A stretch of DNA of 64,000 nt from Oscillatoriales cyanobacterium (lineage in GTDB: Bacteria > Cyanobacteriota > Cyanobacteriia > Cyanobacteriales > Microcoleaceae), in NCBI GenBank assembly GCA_004292955.1, contig RDXX01000024.1:1-64000 (forward strand), read 5' to 3'. The notes beneath the pieces are model-generated. The model searched no databases and had not been told where the DNA came from. It worked only from the letters and a program-made list of their open reading frames with translations. This document shows positions 56,485 through 64,000 of the stretch, piece after piece (within the stretch, counting starts at the first letter, position 1; each line of letters begins with the position of its first letter). The translations under genes were made by a program, and so were the position numbers.

Positions 56485-56510
56485 TCTAAAATCTGAAATC
56501 TAAAATCTAA
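56485..56510 (+). repeat. ATCTAAA heptamer array abutting the P450 start
   Basis: Four ATCTAAA-type units (one ATCTGAA variant) with 7-bp period end immediately before the ATG of the P450 gene. Confidence 0.9.
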
Positions 56511-56511
56511 A

Positions 56512-57822
56512 ATGGCATTACCTCCAGGCACTTTCAGTTTACCGCTAATTGGCGATACCCTCAACTTTTTGCAAGATTCCCAATTCGCCAAAAAACGACA
56601 CCAGCAGTACGGGCCAATTTTCAAAACCAGCATCTTCGGACAGCCTACCGTGTTTGTGTCCGGCTCAGAGGCGAATTTGTTTGTTTTAAGCCATGAAAAT
56701 CAATATTTTGTTATGAGTTGGCCTCCGAGCATGAAAGCGCTTTTAGGGCCGCTTTCCTTGGCGCTGCAAACGGGTTCGGAACATCAAAATCGGCGCAAGC
56801 TGCTGTACCAAGCGTTTCAACCGCGAGCTCTGGCGGGCTACATCGGCGGGATGGAAGATATCACTGGGCGCTACTTGGAAAGATGGACGCAGATGAGCGA
56901 GTTTGCGTGGTATCCCGAACTGAGAAATTATACTTTTGATGTTGCTAGTAAGTTGTTAGTTGGGATTGATGCTGGTTCGGAGACGGCGCTGGGACATTAT
57001 TTTGAAACTTGGTGCGAGGGTTTATTTTCGATTGCTTTAGATGTGCCGTGGACTAAGTTTGGAAAGGCGAAAAAGTGCCGAAAGTTACTGTTATCAGAAC
57101 TTGAAAAGATTATTCGCGATCGCCAACAAGATATGGGAGAAGGGAATGATGCTTTGAGTTTGCTGATTTCGGCTCGCGACGATGACGGAAACAATTTGAG
57201 TTTGGAGGAGTTGAAAGATCAAGTGCTGCTGCTGTTGTTTGCGGGACACGAGACTTTGACTTCGGCGATCGCCTCTTTTTGCCTTCTCCTAGCTCAAAAC
57301 CCCGATGTGATGGCAAAAGTTCGCGCGGAACAACAGCAGTTTTCGGCAACTGAACCGCTAGACTTGGAACAGCTCAAACAAATGACTTATTTGGAGCAGG
57401 TGATGCGAGAAGTGCTGCGGTTGGTTCCGCCGGTGGCAGGCGGTTTTCGTCAGGTAATTAAGCCTTGCGAGTTGGGGGGCTACGAAATTCCTAAGGGTTG
57501 GAGCGTGCTTTACGAAATCAATCAGACGCATCAGGATAGCTCAGTTTATCCCGAACCCGATCGCTTTGACCCCGATCGATTTAGTTTGGAGCGATCGACA
57601 AATGCTAAACCTTTCAGTTACGTGCCCTTCGGCGGCGGTTTGCGGGAATGTTTGGGGAAAGAATTCGCGCGGTTAGAGATGAAACTGTTTGCGGCGAGGA
57701 TGGTTCGAGAGTGCGAATGGGATTTGTTACCGGATCAAGATTTGAATTTAATCCGAGTACCGACTCCACACCCGCGTGACGGTTTGCGAGTGAAGTTCCG
57801 GCAAAAAATTGCAGGTTCGTAG
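56512..57822 (+). CDS. Cytochrome P450 (CYP120-like)
   Basis: The 436-residue protein has all P450 motifs: I-helix AGHET (residues 244-248), ExxR (E300, R303), PERF-like DPDRF and the heme-ligand Cys380 in FGGGLRECLG. The N-terminus PPGTFSLPLIGDTLNFLQD has no membrane anchor, so it is soluble. It resembles CYP120, the cyanobacterial class in which CYP120A1 hydroxylates retinoic acid. Redox partners would be ferredoxin-type proteins from elsewhere. The start codon abuts an ATCTAAA array. Its last residues AGS and the TAG stop are encoded by the first unit of the 31-bp GTTCGTAGTGAGGAC tandem repeat. Confidence 0.94.
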   Translation: MALPPGTFSLPLIGDTLNFLQDSQFAKKRHQQYGPIFKTSIFGQPTVFVSGSEANLFVLSHENQYFVMSWPPSMKALLGPLSLALQTGSEHQNRRKLLYQAFQPRALAGYIGGMEDITGRYLERWTQMSEFAWYPELRNYTFDVASKLLVGIDAGSETALGHYFETWCEGLFSIALDVPWTKFGKAKKCRKLLLSELEKIIRDRQQDMGEGNDALSLLISARDDDGNNLSLEELKDQVLLLLFAGHETLTSAIASFCLLLAQNPDVMAKVRAEQQQFSATEPLDLEQLKQMTYLEQVMREVLRLVPPVAGGFRQVIKPCELGGYEIPKGWSVLYEINQTHQDSSVYPEPDRFDPDRFSLERSTNAKPFSYVPFGGGLRECLGKEFARLEMKLFAARMVRECEWDLLPDQDLNLIRVPTPHPRDGLRVKFRQKIAGS

Positions 57823-58093
57823 TGAGGACTTCAGTCCGCATTCAGGTTCGTAGTGAGGACTTCAGTCCGCATTCAGGCTCGTAGTGAGGACTTTAGTCCG
57901 CATTCAGGTTCGTAGTGAGGGGAGCATCTCAGTTTTGCATTTATAGTGCGAGCGTCCCCGCTCGCGTATGCTACAAATCGCGAGCGGGGACGCTCGCACT
58001 ATAATAAAAAAAATGCTTTTTGCAAAATTGAGATGCTCCCAAGCGTGAGGACTTTAGTCCGCATCTATCCGAGGACTAAAGTCATCACGCTCC
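57812..58093. repeat. 31-bp tandem repeat and nested perfect inverted repeat
   Basis: Four copies with exact 31-bp period begin at 57812, 57843, 57874 and 57905 (CAGGTTCGTAGTGAGGACTT plus CAGTCCGCATT), the last cut short. A nested palindrome follows: outer arms 57920-57939 and 58021-58040 (one mismatch), inner arms 57943-57966 and 57979-58002 (perfect, 24 bp, GTGCGAGCGTCCCCGCTCGC). A GTGAGGACTTTAGTCC half site lies at 58044-58090. Confidence 0.9.
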
Positions 58094-58213
58094 GGTGCAT
58101 TTGGTTTTTGAAGAGGGCGAAGCATGACCGCAGATAAGTTATTAGTTATAATCTCATATTGACCGCGGTCATGCTTCGCCCCTACAAATATATTTGACAA
58201 ACCCAGATGCACC
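58094..58213 (-). repeat. Nested palindromic element MP2 (inverted copy of MP1)
   Basis: The 120-bp element has GGTGCAT/ATGCACC ends and inner perfect 17-bp repeats (GGGCGAAGCATGACCGC and its complement, 58115-58131 and 58165-58181) around an AT-rich core containing TTATTAGTTATAATCTCATA. The core is the reverse complement of the MP1 core, with few changes. Confidence 0.85.
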
Positions 58214-58230
58214 TGCGATCGCCTACAATA

Positions 58231-58827
58231 TTACAACTCCATCGGCCCCAAATACTTAGTCAAATAAGGCGAAAACACCTCATAAATCAGTGTCAGCGGC
58301 TTCCCGTGATGCCAAAACAAATAGTGTCGCCCCCAAAAAGGCCCCGACTCTTGAAAAGCCGACTCCAAGGCCACCGACTCACCGCAATAAATGCCTTGCA
58401 CATCGCGATACAATTCAGTCCGCAGGCGCGCTAAACTTGCCCAAATTGGCAAAGATTTATTTTCCAAATATTCATCTACGTGACTCGCTTCCCACCAAGA
58501 AGTCGCGTAGGCGAGGCGCTGTCCCGAAGCTGTACGCAGCCACACTTGACGGCGCAGGCGCGGCCCTGGAACCGCCACAATTTGTGCAGGCGCGCCGTCT
58601 GCATCCTCACCCACTAAGGACATATCGATCACATCTACTTCTGTGGGTTCCCCTGTCAGCAGTTGCAGGTGACGGGTGGGGGAACCGTCGCCCAAGAGCA
58701 GTATTTGCCATGCGGGTGCTAGCTTGGTGTGGGGTAAACCCTTCTGTACTGCGTCTTGGGCTCCTTCCCACAGGGGGTTGAGAGCGTGCCAGGTTTGGCT
58801 GTTTTTTGGTGTAAATGTTGCAGTCAA
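58231..58827 (-). CDS. Chorismate pyruvate-lyase (plastoquinone biosynthesis)
   Basis: The enzyme removes pyruvate from chorismate to give 4-hydroxybenzoate, the ring precursor of plastoquinone in cyanobacteria (shown for Synechocystis Sll1797). The 198 residues match this UbiC-like family: PTRHLQLLTGEPTEVDVIDM near 50, GPRLRRQVWLRTASGQRLAY near 88 and FWGRHYLFWHHGKPLTLIYE near 166. It is soluble. The 5' end of the gene faces the divergent flavoprotein gene, with 73-74-bp repeats between them. Confidence 0.9.
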   Translation of the reverse strand: MTATFTPKNSQTWHALNPLWEGAQDAVQKGLPHTKLAPAWQILLLGDGSPTRHLQLLTGEPTEVDVIDMSLVGEDADGAPAQIVAVPGPRLRRQVWLRTASGQRLAYATSWWEASHVDEYLENKSLPIWASLARLRTELYRDVQGIYCGESVALESAFQESGPFWGRHYLFWHHGKPLTLIYEVFSPYLTKYLGPMEL

Positions 58828-58899
58828 GGGTCTTTACAAAACTTAATTTTTTGTTTATTATAACGCTTCTGCAATCTACAGTTTAAATCTGTTTAGAAA

Positions 58900-59048
58900 C
58901 GGGTTCTCCGGCCCGTTCCACAATAAAATTGAGTTTTTGTGGAACAGGCATCTTGCCTGTTTTGAGAATGTTACGGGCTCTCCGGTCCGTTCCACAATAA
59001 AATTGAGTTTTTGTGGAACAGGCATCTTGCCTGTTTTTGAGAATGTTA
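58900..59048. repeat. 74-bp tandem repeat (GTGGAACAGGCATCTTGCCT family)
   Basis: Two copies, at 58900-58973 and 58974-59048, contain CGGGNTCTCCGGNCCGTTCC, ACAATAAAATTGAGTTTTTG and TGGAACAGGCATCTTGCCTG. Related pieces lie at 60771-60835 and 62255-62275. Each unit holds two palindromes. It is in the divergent gap between the lyase and flavoprotein genes. Confidence 0.88.
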
Positions 59049-59102
59049 CAACATCTCAGTTAAATCCATTACCCAATCCGTTGCCGAACTTCTTTGCCCT
59101 AT

Positions 59103-60725
59103 ATGTTACGAATAACCGAAATAAAACTTCCCCTCGATCATCCTGAAGATGCGATCGCCAGCGCCCTTCTCAAAAAGCTGCAAATTCCCCCCGCAGAATT
59201 GCTCAGCTATACCATCTTCAAACGCAGCTACGACGCTCGCAAAAAAGCCGAAATTGTTCTTGTCTATATTGTGGATGTCGAGACAACACAGGAAAACGAA
59301 CTTCTGCAACGCTTCAAAAAAGACCCTCATGTCATGGTGACGCCAGACACGAGTTATCGCTATGTAGCCCAAGCCCCCAGCAATTTGACGACAGTTCGGC
59401 CCATTGTGATCGGTACGGGGCCGTGCGGTATGTTTGCAGGGCTGATGCTGGCACAAATGGGGTTTCGCCCGATCCTTTTGGAACGTGGCAAAGCTGTGCG
59501 CGATCGCACGGCTGACACCTTTGGATTTTGGAAGAAAAAAATAGAATTCAACCCAGAATCTAACGCCCAGTTTGGGGAAGGCGGTGCGGGAACTTTTTCG
59601 GATGGCAAGCTCTACAGCCAAGTTAAAGACCCTCAGCATTACGGGCGCAAGGTGCTGACAGAACTTGTGAATGCGGGTGCTTCACCGGAAATTTTATATA
59701 TTAATAAGCCGCATATTGGTACGTTTAAATTGGTGGGAATTGTCCAAAGTATTCGCGCCCAAATTGAATCCTTAGGCGGTGAGATTCGGTTTCAAACTCG
59801 TGTGGAAGATATTCATATCGAAAATGGCAAAGTGCAGGGAATTACTACAGCCAGCGGAGAATATATTGCTAGTAATTATGTAGTTCTGGCGGTGGGACAC
59901 AGCGCCCGCGATACTTTTGAGATGTTATTCTCGCGCGGTGTTTACATTGAGGCTAAGCCTTTTTCGATTGGTTTTCGGGTGGAACATCCCCAAAGTGCGA
60001 TCGATCGCTGTCGTTTTGGCGATCGGGCGGGCCACAAGCTTTTAGGTGCCGCCGATTACAAACTGGTTCACCACTGTGCAAATGGTCGTTCTGTCTACAG
60101 TTTCTGTATGTGTCCCGGCGGTTTGGTAGTGGCGGCGGCGTCGGAACCGGGGCGACTTGTGACGAATGGGATGAGTCAATATTCTCGCAACGAACGCAAT
60201 GCTAACAGCGGGATTGTGGTGGGTATCACGCCGGAAGATTATCCGGGTCATCCGTTGGCGGGAATTGAGTTTCAGCGTCGCCTAGAAGAACGGGCATTTG
60301 AGTTAGGAGGTGGTACTTACAACGCCCCTGGCCAGCTTGTGGGGGATTTTTTAGCGAATCGCCCTTCGATCGCCCTAGGCGCTGTGCAGCCGTCTTATAC
60401 GCCCGGAGTTGTGATGACTGATTTGAGCGCAAGTTTGCCGGATTTTGCGATCGCAGCCATCCGCGAAGCACTTCCGGCTTTTGACAAACAAATTAAAGGA
60501 TTTGCGATGGATGATGCGGTTTTGACTGGAGTGGAAACGCGCACTTCTTCACCAATTCGGATCAAGCGCAAAGACGATTATCAGAGTTTGAATACTGAAG
60601 GGCTTTATCCTGCGGGGGAAGGTGCGGGATATGCGGGTGGAATTCTGTCGGCGGGGATTGATGGGATTAAGGTGGCGGAGGCGGTTGCTTTGAGTATTTT
60701 ACAATCTTTAAAGCACAAAGTTTGA
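59103..60725 (+). CDS. FAD-dependent oxidoreductase (COG2509-type)
   Basis: The 540 residues start with an N-terminal domain of about 95 residues, with MLRITEIKLPLDHPEDAIAS. The FAD-binding domain follows, with IVIGTGPCGMFAGLMLAQMG near residue 100 and ILLERGKAVRDRT. Later comes FGEGGAGTFSDGKLYSQ near 158, and the closing AGEGAGYAGGILSAGIDGIK near 505, which contacts FAD. This matches uncharacterised FAD-dependent dehydrogenases of COG2509. The substrate is unknown. The start is the ATG at 59103; a TTG 9 bp upstream is less likely. Cys-Met-Cys (near 335) may be worth attention as a redox pair. Confidence 0.9.
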   Translation: MLRITEIKLPLDHPEDAIASALLKKLQIPPAELLSYTIFKRSYDARKKAEIVLVYIVDVETTQENELLQRFKKDPHVMVTPDTSYRYVAQAPSNLTTVRPIVIGTGPCGMFAGLMLAQMGFRPILLERGKAVRDRTADTFGFWKKKIEFNPESNAQFGEGGAGTFSDGKLYSQVKDPQHYGRKVLTELVNAGASPEILYINKPHIGTFKLVGIVQSIRAQIESLGGEIRFQTRVEDIHIENGKVQGITTASGEYIASNYVVLAVGHSARDTFEMLFSRGVYIEAKPFSIGFRVEHPQSAIDRCRFGDRAGHKLLGAADYKLVHHCANGRSVYSFCMCPGGLVVAAASEPGRLVTNGMSQYSRNERNANSGIVVGITPEDYPGHPLAGIEFQRRLEERAFELGGGTYNAPGQLVGDFLANRPSIALGAVQPSYTPGVVMTDLSASLPDFAIAAIREALPAFDKQIKGFAMDDAVLTGVETRTSSPIRIKRKDDYQSLNTEGLYPAGEGAGYAGGILSAGIDGIKVAEAVALSILQSLKHKV

Positions 60726-60855
60726 GGTAGGATTAACTAAGATTTTGCACAATGTCAATTAGCCTTTTATGAACAGGCAAGATGCCTGTTCCACAAAGAT
60801 TAAATTTCTTGTGGAACAGGCATCTTCCCTGTTGCTGTTGATGTAACATCTCAGA
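60726..60855. repeat. GTGGAACAGGCATCTT inverted repeat between convergent genes
   Basis: AACAGGCAAGATGCCTGTTC and TTGTGGAACAGGCATCTTCC face each other at about 60771-60835, forming a hairpin between the flavoprotein and xisI 3' ends. It probably helps end both transcripts. Confidence 0.7.
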
Positions 60856-61194
60856 TCAACCAACTGCAAATTCGGTGTATTGTCGGACATGAGGTGCATG
60901 ATAGGCTAGCACAATTTCCTGGGATGGGACGCCTCGTGCTATTAATTGATTGGCGATCGCCTCTTCAGTTCCGTCATGCTGTACCCAAATTTTCCCATCT
61001 TTAATGTCTACATGAATTATGCAGCCATAAATTCGAGTGTTACTATCTTTCCAACCCACATGAACCAGTTGATAGCGATCGCTGACTAAATCGAAAATTG
61101 TCTCGCTGGAAACTGGATCGTGAGGCGATCGCCTCTGAGATCGTTCAGTTAGCAATTCCTGAATATATTGACGATACAAACTTACTTTATCCAT
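60856..61194 (-). CDS. xisI: XisI family protein (fdxN element excision controlling factor)
   Basis: The 112 residues match XisI along the whole length: an N-terminal helix (VSLYRQYIQELLTERSQRR), YQLVHVGWKDSNTRIYGCII near residue 41, then IHVDIKDGKIWVQHDGTEEA and GVPSQEIVLAYHAPHVRQYT. The 5' end overlaps xisH by 13 bp, as usual for this pair. In Anabaena, XisH and XisI are needed for excision of the fdxN element by XisF, but the pair is widespread in cyanobacteria that do not form heterocysts. No XisF-like recombinase or fdxN gene is here. A toxin-antitoxin-like or nuclease-control function has been proposed; not proven. Confidence 0.92.
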   Translation of the reverse strand: MDKVSLYRQYIQELLTERSQRRSPHDPVSSETIFDLVSDRYQLVHVGWKDSNTRIYGCIIHVDIKDGKIWVQHDGTEEAIANQLIARGVPSQEIVLAYHAPHVRQYTEFAVG

Positions 61195-61598
61195 TCAGAA
61201 ATCTCCTGTTTTTCGGTGTCGTAAACTAAAAGTGGAATTTGATTGCGTTCAATTACCGTTTGAATAAATGAGTATTTGAAAAATTTTCTGTGAATACCTA
61301 ATGGAATTGCCAGGTAAAGAGTTCTCTCTGGATCGTCAAATTCTAATGCAATCCGATAGTTGATAAATTGTCCCACTGCGGTATGAAACTCTGAAATCGT
61401 CGATGGTGCCAAAAACGTTTTGATTTCAATCGCAATTTTTTCATTATCCTTTGTAGCTGCTAATAACTGTTCTGCACCCAGATCGATATAAAAATCAACA
61501 AATCCGAGATCGATATGATAAGGGTCATCGGTAATTGTCCAACCCTGATTTTCGAGGGCAGTTTTGACGAGTTCGTGAAACTTATCTTTAGCTGGCAT
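61182..61598 (-). CDS. xisH: XisH family protein (PD-(D/E)xK nuclease-fold)
   Basis: The 138 residues match XisH: MPAKDKFHELVKTALENQGW start, FYIDLGAEQLLAATKDNEKI near 50-70 and IAIEIKTFLA, where the E-x-K triad of the PD-(D/E)xK nuclease fold is visible (E-I-K near 73). The ATG at 61598 is chosen because relatives start there, although the frame is open further upstream inside mtnD. The start lies 2 bp after the mtnD stop codon, and the gene overlaps xisI by 13 bp, so the three genes may form one transcript. Such a fusion with a metabolic gene is probably chance insertion. Confidence 0.92.
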   Translation of the reverse strand: MPAKDKFHELVKTALENQGWTITDDPYHIDLGFVDFYIDLGAEQLLAATKDNEKIAIEIKTFLAPSTISEFHTAVGQFINYRIALEFDDPERTLYLAIPLGIHRKFFKYSFIQTVIERNQIPLLVYDTEKQEISEWIK

Positions 61599-61600
61599 AT

Positions 61601-62152
61601 TTAAACAGTAGCTAATTGCGATCGAATTTGAGTATCCGTATATTCCGGTGTCCAACCGACCGTGGTGGTAAAATAGCGCACAGCTTTAACTTTCCGGGCT
61701 GCTGTCAAATAAAACCAGTGTTCCGTATTCGCTGGTACGTTGATAAATTCTTCGGGCTGTACAGTCACTTCTACTTGACTACCGTCGGGACGCACAAAAC
61801 CGAAAATTCCTTCTCCTGCTACAATGTAGCGGACTTCATCGTCAGCGTGAATGTGACACTTGTCGAATTTGGAGAGCAGAGTGTCGAGGCTTGGAATGTC
61901 TGGGTGTAGTACAATTAAGTCGCGGGATTGATAGCCTGCGCTTTCCTTGAGTTGCTGAAAGTAGCCGTCGAGGGCTTGTAGCACTTGCTCTTTTTGATTG
62001 TCGTCGATCGCATCGAGAGCCAGCAATTCCCGAATTTCTGGGTTGTCACCCACCGGCCAACTATTGAGTTGAATGTTCAAAGGAGCAAGTTCGCGGGTAA
62101 TATCGCTCAGTTGAGTATAGGTTCTACCGTTTTCGAGTCGCAGGATAGCCAT
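61601..62152 (-). CDS. mtnD: Acireductone dioxygenase
   Basis: This cupin of the methionine salvage pathway opens acireductone to formate and the 2-oxo acid precursor of methionine (with Fe2+), or makes CO off pathway (with Ni2+). The four metal ligands are in place: His100, His102 and Glu106 in CHIHADDEVRY, and His145 in TEHWF. At 183 residues the length is normal. The start is ATG before AILRLENGR. The stop codon is followed after 2 bp by xisH on the same strand. Other methionine salvage genes are not next to it. Confidence 0.95.
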   Translation of the reverse strand: MAILRLENGRTYTQLSDITRELAPLNIQLNSWPVGDNPEIRELLALDAIDDNQKEQVLQALDGYFQQLKESAGYQSRDLIVLHPDIPSLDTLLSKFDKCHIHADDEVRYIVAGEGIFGFVRPDGSQVEVTVQPEEFINVPANTEHWFYLTAARKVKAVRYFTTTVGWTPEYTDTQIRSQLATV

Positions 62153-62379
62153 TTTTGCACGTTCCTATTTTTGATTAACAGACACAGCGAAAGACGCTTG
62201 TCGATCGCGCCTGTACAATAAAAACAATTTTAACTCACATTTTGCAGCATTCTCAGGCAAGATGCCTGTTCCACAAGAGTTGAAGATTTATCGCGATAAG
62301 ATTGATAAGTCAGGCGCCCGGTAGCAACCGCTGCGATCGGCAACACTGAGATATTTTAGATGTAACTTTTGCAACAACT

Positions 62380-63345
62380 ATGCCTACTTATACTGGAATT
62401 TCTAGCGAAGCTTTTCAGCATCCCCTCGATCGCCAAGCCGAGACCGCATTACGCAGCGTACCTGGATTTGACTTAATTGCCAGCAAATTTGTAGAATTTG
62501 TCTACGAACGACCGCAATTCGTTTACCTAATGGGAAATAGCATACAAGTCGGCCCGCGCCAATATGCCAGCATTTATCATATATTTCGGGAGTGCGTGCA
62601 GGATTTAGATATTTTTCCAGAACCGGGTTTGTTTGTGTCTCAGAATCCCGCTGTTAACAGCTATGCCCTCGGGAAAAATCAACCCTATATAGTTTTAAAC
62701 ACTGGTCTTTTAGATTTGCTGGATGAGTCAGAAATCAAAGTAGTCCTGGCTCACGAGTTGGGACACATCAAATGCGGTCATCCAACTTTAAATCAAATGG
62801 CGATGTGGGCGATGAGCATCGCATCAACAATTGGCGAGATGACTTTTGGGCTGGGAAACATTGTCGGTAGTGGTTTAATTTTTGCTTTTTATGAGTGGCG
62901 GCGGAAGGCTGAATTATCGGCAGATAGAGCAGCTTTGTTGGTGACGGATGATTTGAACAATGTGATGAAGACGATGATGAAACTTGCGGGAGTTAGCAGT
63001 AAATATGCAGATCAATGCAGTTTGCAAGAATTTATCCGCCAGTCTGACAACTATCAAGAACTCGATCGCGACAATCTCAACCAAGTGTATAAATTTTTAC
63101 TTTACAACGGTGGCCAAGGCGTGATGCTGAGTCACCCTTTCCCGGTGGAAAGGCTGCGGTATTTGCGAGATTGGGCGGCTTCCGAGGAATACCGGCAAAT
63201 TAAGCTGGGTAACTACAAGCGGGCTGTAGCTGAGGGTGCGGTTGATGTGAAGTCCCAAACATCTAACAGCGAGACGGAGGCTTTGCGCCGTCAGATTGAG
63301 GAGTTGCAGCGGGAGATCGATCAACAAAAATCTAAGCAAAAATAA
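62380..63345 (+). CDS. M48 family zinc metallopeptidase
   Basis: The zinc site is HELGH (residues 125-129) with Glu178 in AELSADRAA as third ligand, the classic M48 arrangement. One or two hydrophobic segments (about 138-170) may place it at a membrane, although it lacks the four-segment plan of HtpX. A C-terminal coiled coil (ALRRQIEELQREIDQQKSKQ, residues 295-316) suggests oligomers. Upstream at 62255-62283 lies a half copy of the AGGCAAGATGCCTGTTCCAC repeat. No partner gene is adjacent. Substrate unknown; M48 relatives in cyanobacteria are often stress- or membrane-quality-control proteases. Confidence 0.92.
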   Translation: MPTYTGISSEAFQHPLDRQAETALRSVPGFDLIASKFVEFVYERPQFVYLMGNSIQVGPRQYASIYHIFRECVQDLDIFPEPGLFVSQNPAVNSYALGKNQPYIVLNTGLLDLLDESEIKVVLAHELGHIKCGHPTLNQMAMWAMSIASTIGEMTFGLGNIVGSGLIFAFYEWRRKAELSADRAALLVTDDLNNVMKTMMKLAGVSSKYADQCSLQEFIRQSDNYQELDRDNLNQVYKFLLYNGGQGVMLSHPFPVERLRYLRDWAASEEYRQIKLGNYKRAVAEGAVDVKSQTSNSETEALRRQIEELQREIDQQKSKQK

Positions 63346-63644
63346 GTTGAGGATGTGCCGCAAGTACCTTGCGGCTGTCATTAGCGCCTTCAACCACTGT
63401 TTGCGTAAGTCTTTGAAAATTTACCGGATTTGGGGGAGGGAGGAAAGTAAAAGGAAGACAGGCTGCGGATCTCCCATCCCGCTACCTCGGAATTATATTA
63501 GAGTGCGATCGTCCCCAAAAGCCATAGCCTGCATTTGCAACTTCCCTCCAATCTACAAACTGTCCTCTTTTTTCTGAAATCTGTTTCTCAGAAGGTGTAG
63601 TTTAAATCTAGATAAGCTTATAACTGAATCGGGGCAAGAAAAAA
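63346..63644. other. Intergenic region between the peptidase and DUF4359 genes
   Basis: About 300 bp without a repeat family or clear RNA gene. The promoter of the following gene should lie here; the sequence TAGATAAGCTTATAACTG at about 63609 is a weak -10-like region only. Confidence 0.4.
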
Positions 63645-64000
63645 ATGATTATTGATAAAGCAATGAATACTCACAAACCAACTTCTAATTTTTTCGGGAA
63701 TATCGGAAAAATTGCGATCGCCCTCAGCGTGCTAGCCGCCGGAATGGCCTTTACAAATCCTCCGAGAGATAAATACCTAACTTATGCTTCCGGCGTGCTC
63801 GAAACCGAGTTTAAAAACACCGTGCGTAATGATTCCCGCGTACCCAAAGCTTTGAGTGGCGTTGCAGAGACTTTCCTGACTTCCCAGCGCGGCTCGATCG
63901 AACACTTGCTCGACAATACAACGGAACGTCAGAACTTTGGCGTTGTCAGCATTTACACAACTCAACTAGGTAAAAAAAGCTATCAAACGGTTGGAGCTTT
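63645..64000 (+). CDS. DUF4359-like exported protein (partial, 3' end beyond the window)
   Basis: The reading frame opens at the ATG at 63645 and is unbroken for 118 codons to the window edge. The N-terminus (KTHKP-type basic start, here MNTHKPTSNFFGNIGK) is followed by a hydrophobic segment (IAIALSVLAAGMAFTNPP), then RDKYLTYASGVLETEF. This FTNP-xxxYLxYAS order is that of DUF4359, a family of small cyanobacterial proteins of unknown function. ATG at 63663 is an alternative start. The second part, with FGVVSIYTTQLGKKSYQTVG, is typical of the family end, so little is missing. Confidence 0.6.
   Translation, partial: MIIDKAMNTHKPTSNFFGNIGKIAIALSVLAAGMAFTNPPRDKYLTYASGVLETEFKNTVRNDSRVPKALSGVAETFLTSQRGSIEHLLDNTTERQNFGVVSIYTTQLGKKSYQTVGA

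Noticed and set aside
60856-61598. A developmentally excised fdxN-type element around xisH-xisI
   Set aside because: No recombinase, no fdxN gene and no attachment repeats are present; the pair is common without excision.

Overview
The window looks like chromosomal DNA of a filamentous, non-heterocystous cyanobacterium of the Oscillatoria/Microcoleus/Phormidium type. Evidence: frequent HIP1-type octamers (GCGATCGC), cyanobacterial-lineage genes (DUF3038-DUF4335 pair, DUF4912, FraC-like septal protein, chorismate lyase of plastoquinone synthesis, CYP120-type P450, XisH/XisI), and many short tandem heptanucleotide arrays of the STRR type known from filamentous cyanobacteria. No rRNA or tRNA gene and no CRISPR array was found. 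The genus is an inference.

Layout. 0-1.1 kb: an IS200/IS605-type tnpB, apparently internally deleted. 1.5-6 kb: clpS, a glycine-rich RRM protein, a conserved hypothetical gene and murF. 6-8.3 kb: two Uma2-type nuclease paralogues around a small unknown gene. 8.6-17.7 kb: translation and repair genes, with a stand-alone EF-G paralogue, recG, an acidic coiled protein, and rpsB-tsf split by repeats. 18-24 kb: a CPA2 antiporter with a USP-like tail, a small exported protein, a FraC-like protein and DUF3038-DUF4335. 24-31 kb: an unrecognised two-gene unit, an OmpA-domain protein, an AI-2E/PerM transporter and an alpha/beta-hydrolase-fold protein without its nucleophile. 31-33 kb: cysS carrying a repeat-derived insertion. 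32.9-36.8 kb: an accessory island of a Phd-like antitoxin, an Imm30-like immunity protein, an ATPase and an overlapping TPR partner. 37-44 kb: a DUF4912 protein and a complete carbohydrate ABC transporter (SBP, two permeases, MalK-type ATPase). 44.5-49 kb: small exported proteins and a fused DppD-DppF-type ATPase. 50-56 kb: a 2088-residue PAS/GAF histidine kinase. 56.5-61 kb: a P450 between inverted copies of a small palindromic element, chorismate lyase and a COG2509-type flavoprotein. 61-64 kb: mtnD followed after 2 bp by xisH-xisI, an M48 peptidase and a partial DUF4359 gene.

Most gaps between genes are built from repeats: at least nine families of 7-bp tandem arrays, several long perfect inverted repeats, a four-copy composite element ending in a heptamer array, and a nested-palindrome element of about 120 bp. 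These repeats touch the genes themselves: they supply stop codons, lie over or next to start codons, fill the gaps of operons and insert in frame into cysS and an acidic protein gene. The strongest novelty candidates are the orientation rule of the GTTGACA arrays, the composite element, and the split ATPase/TPR pair beside an orphan immunity gene.
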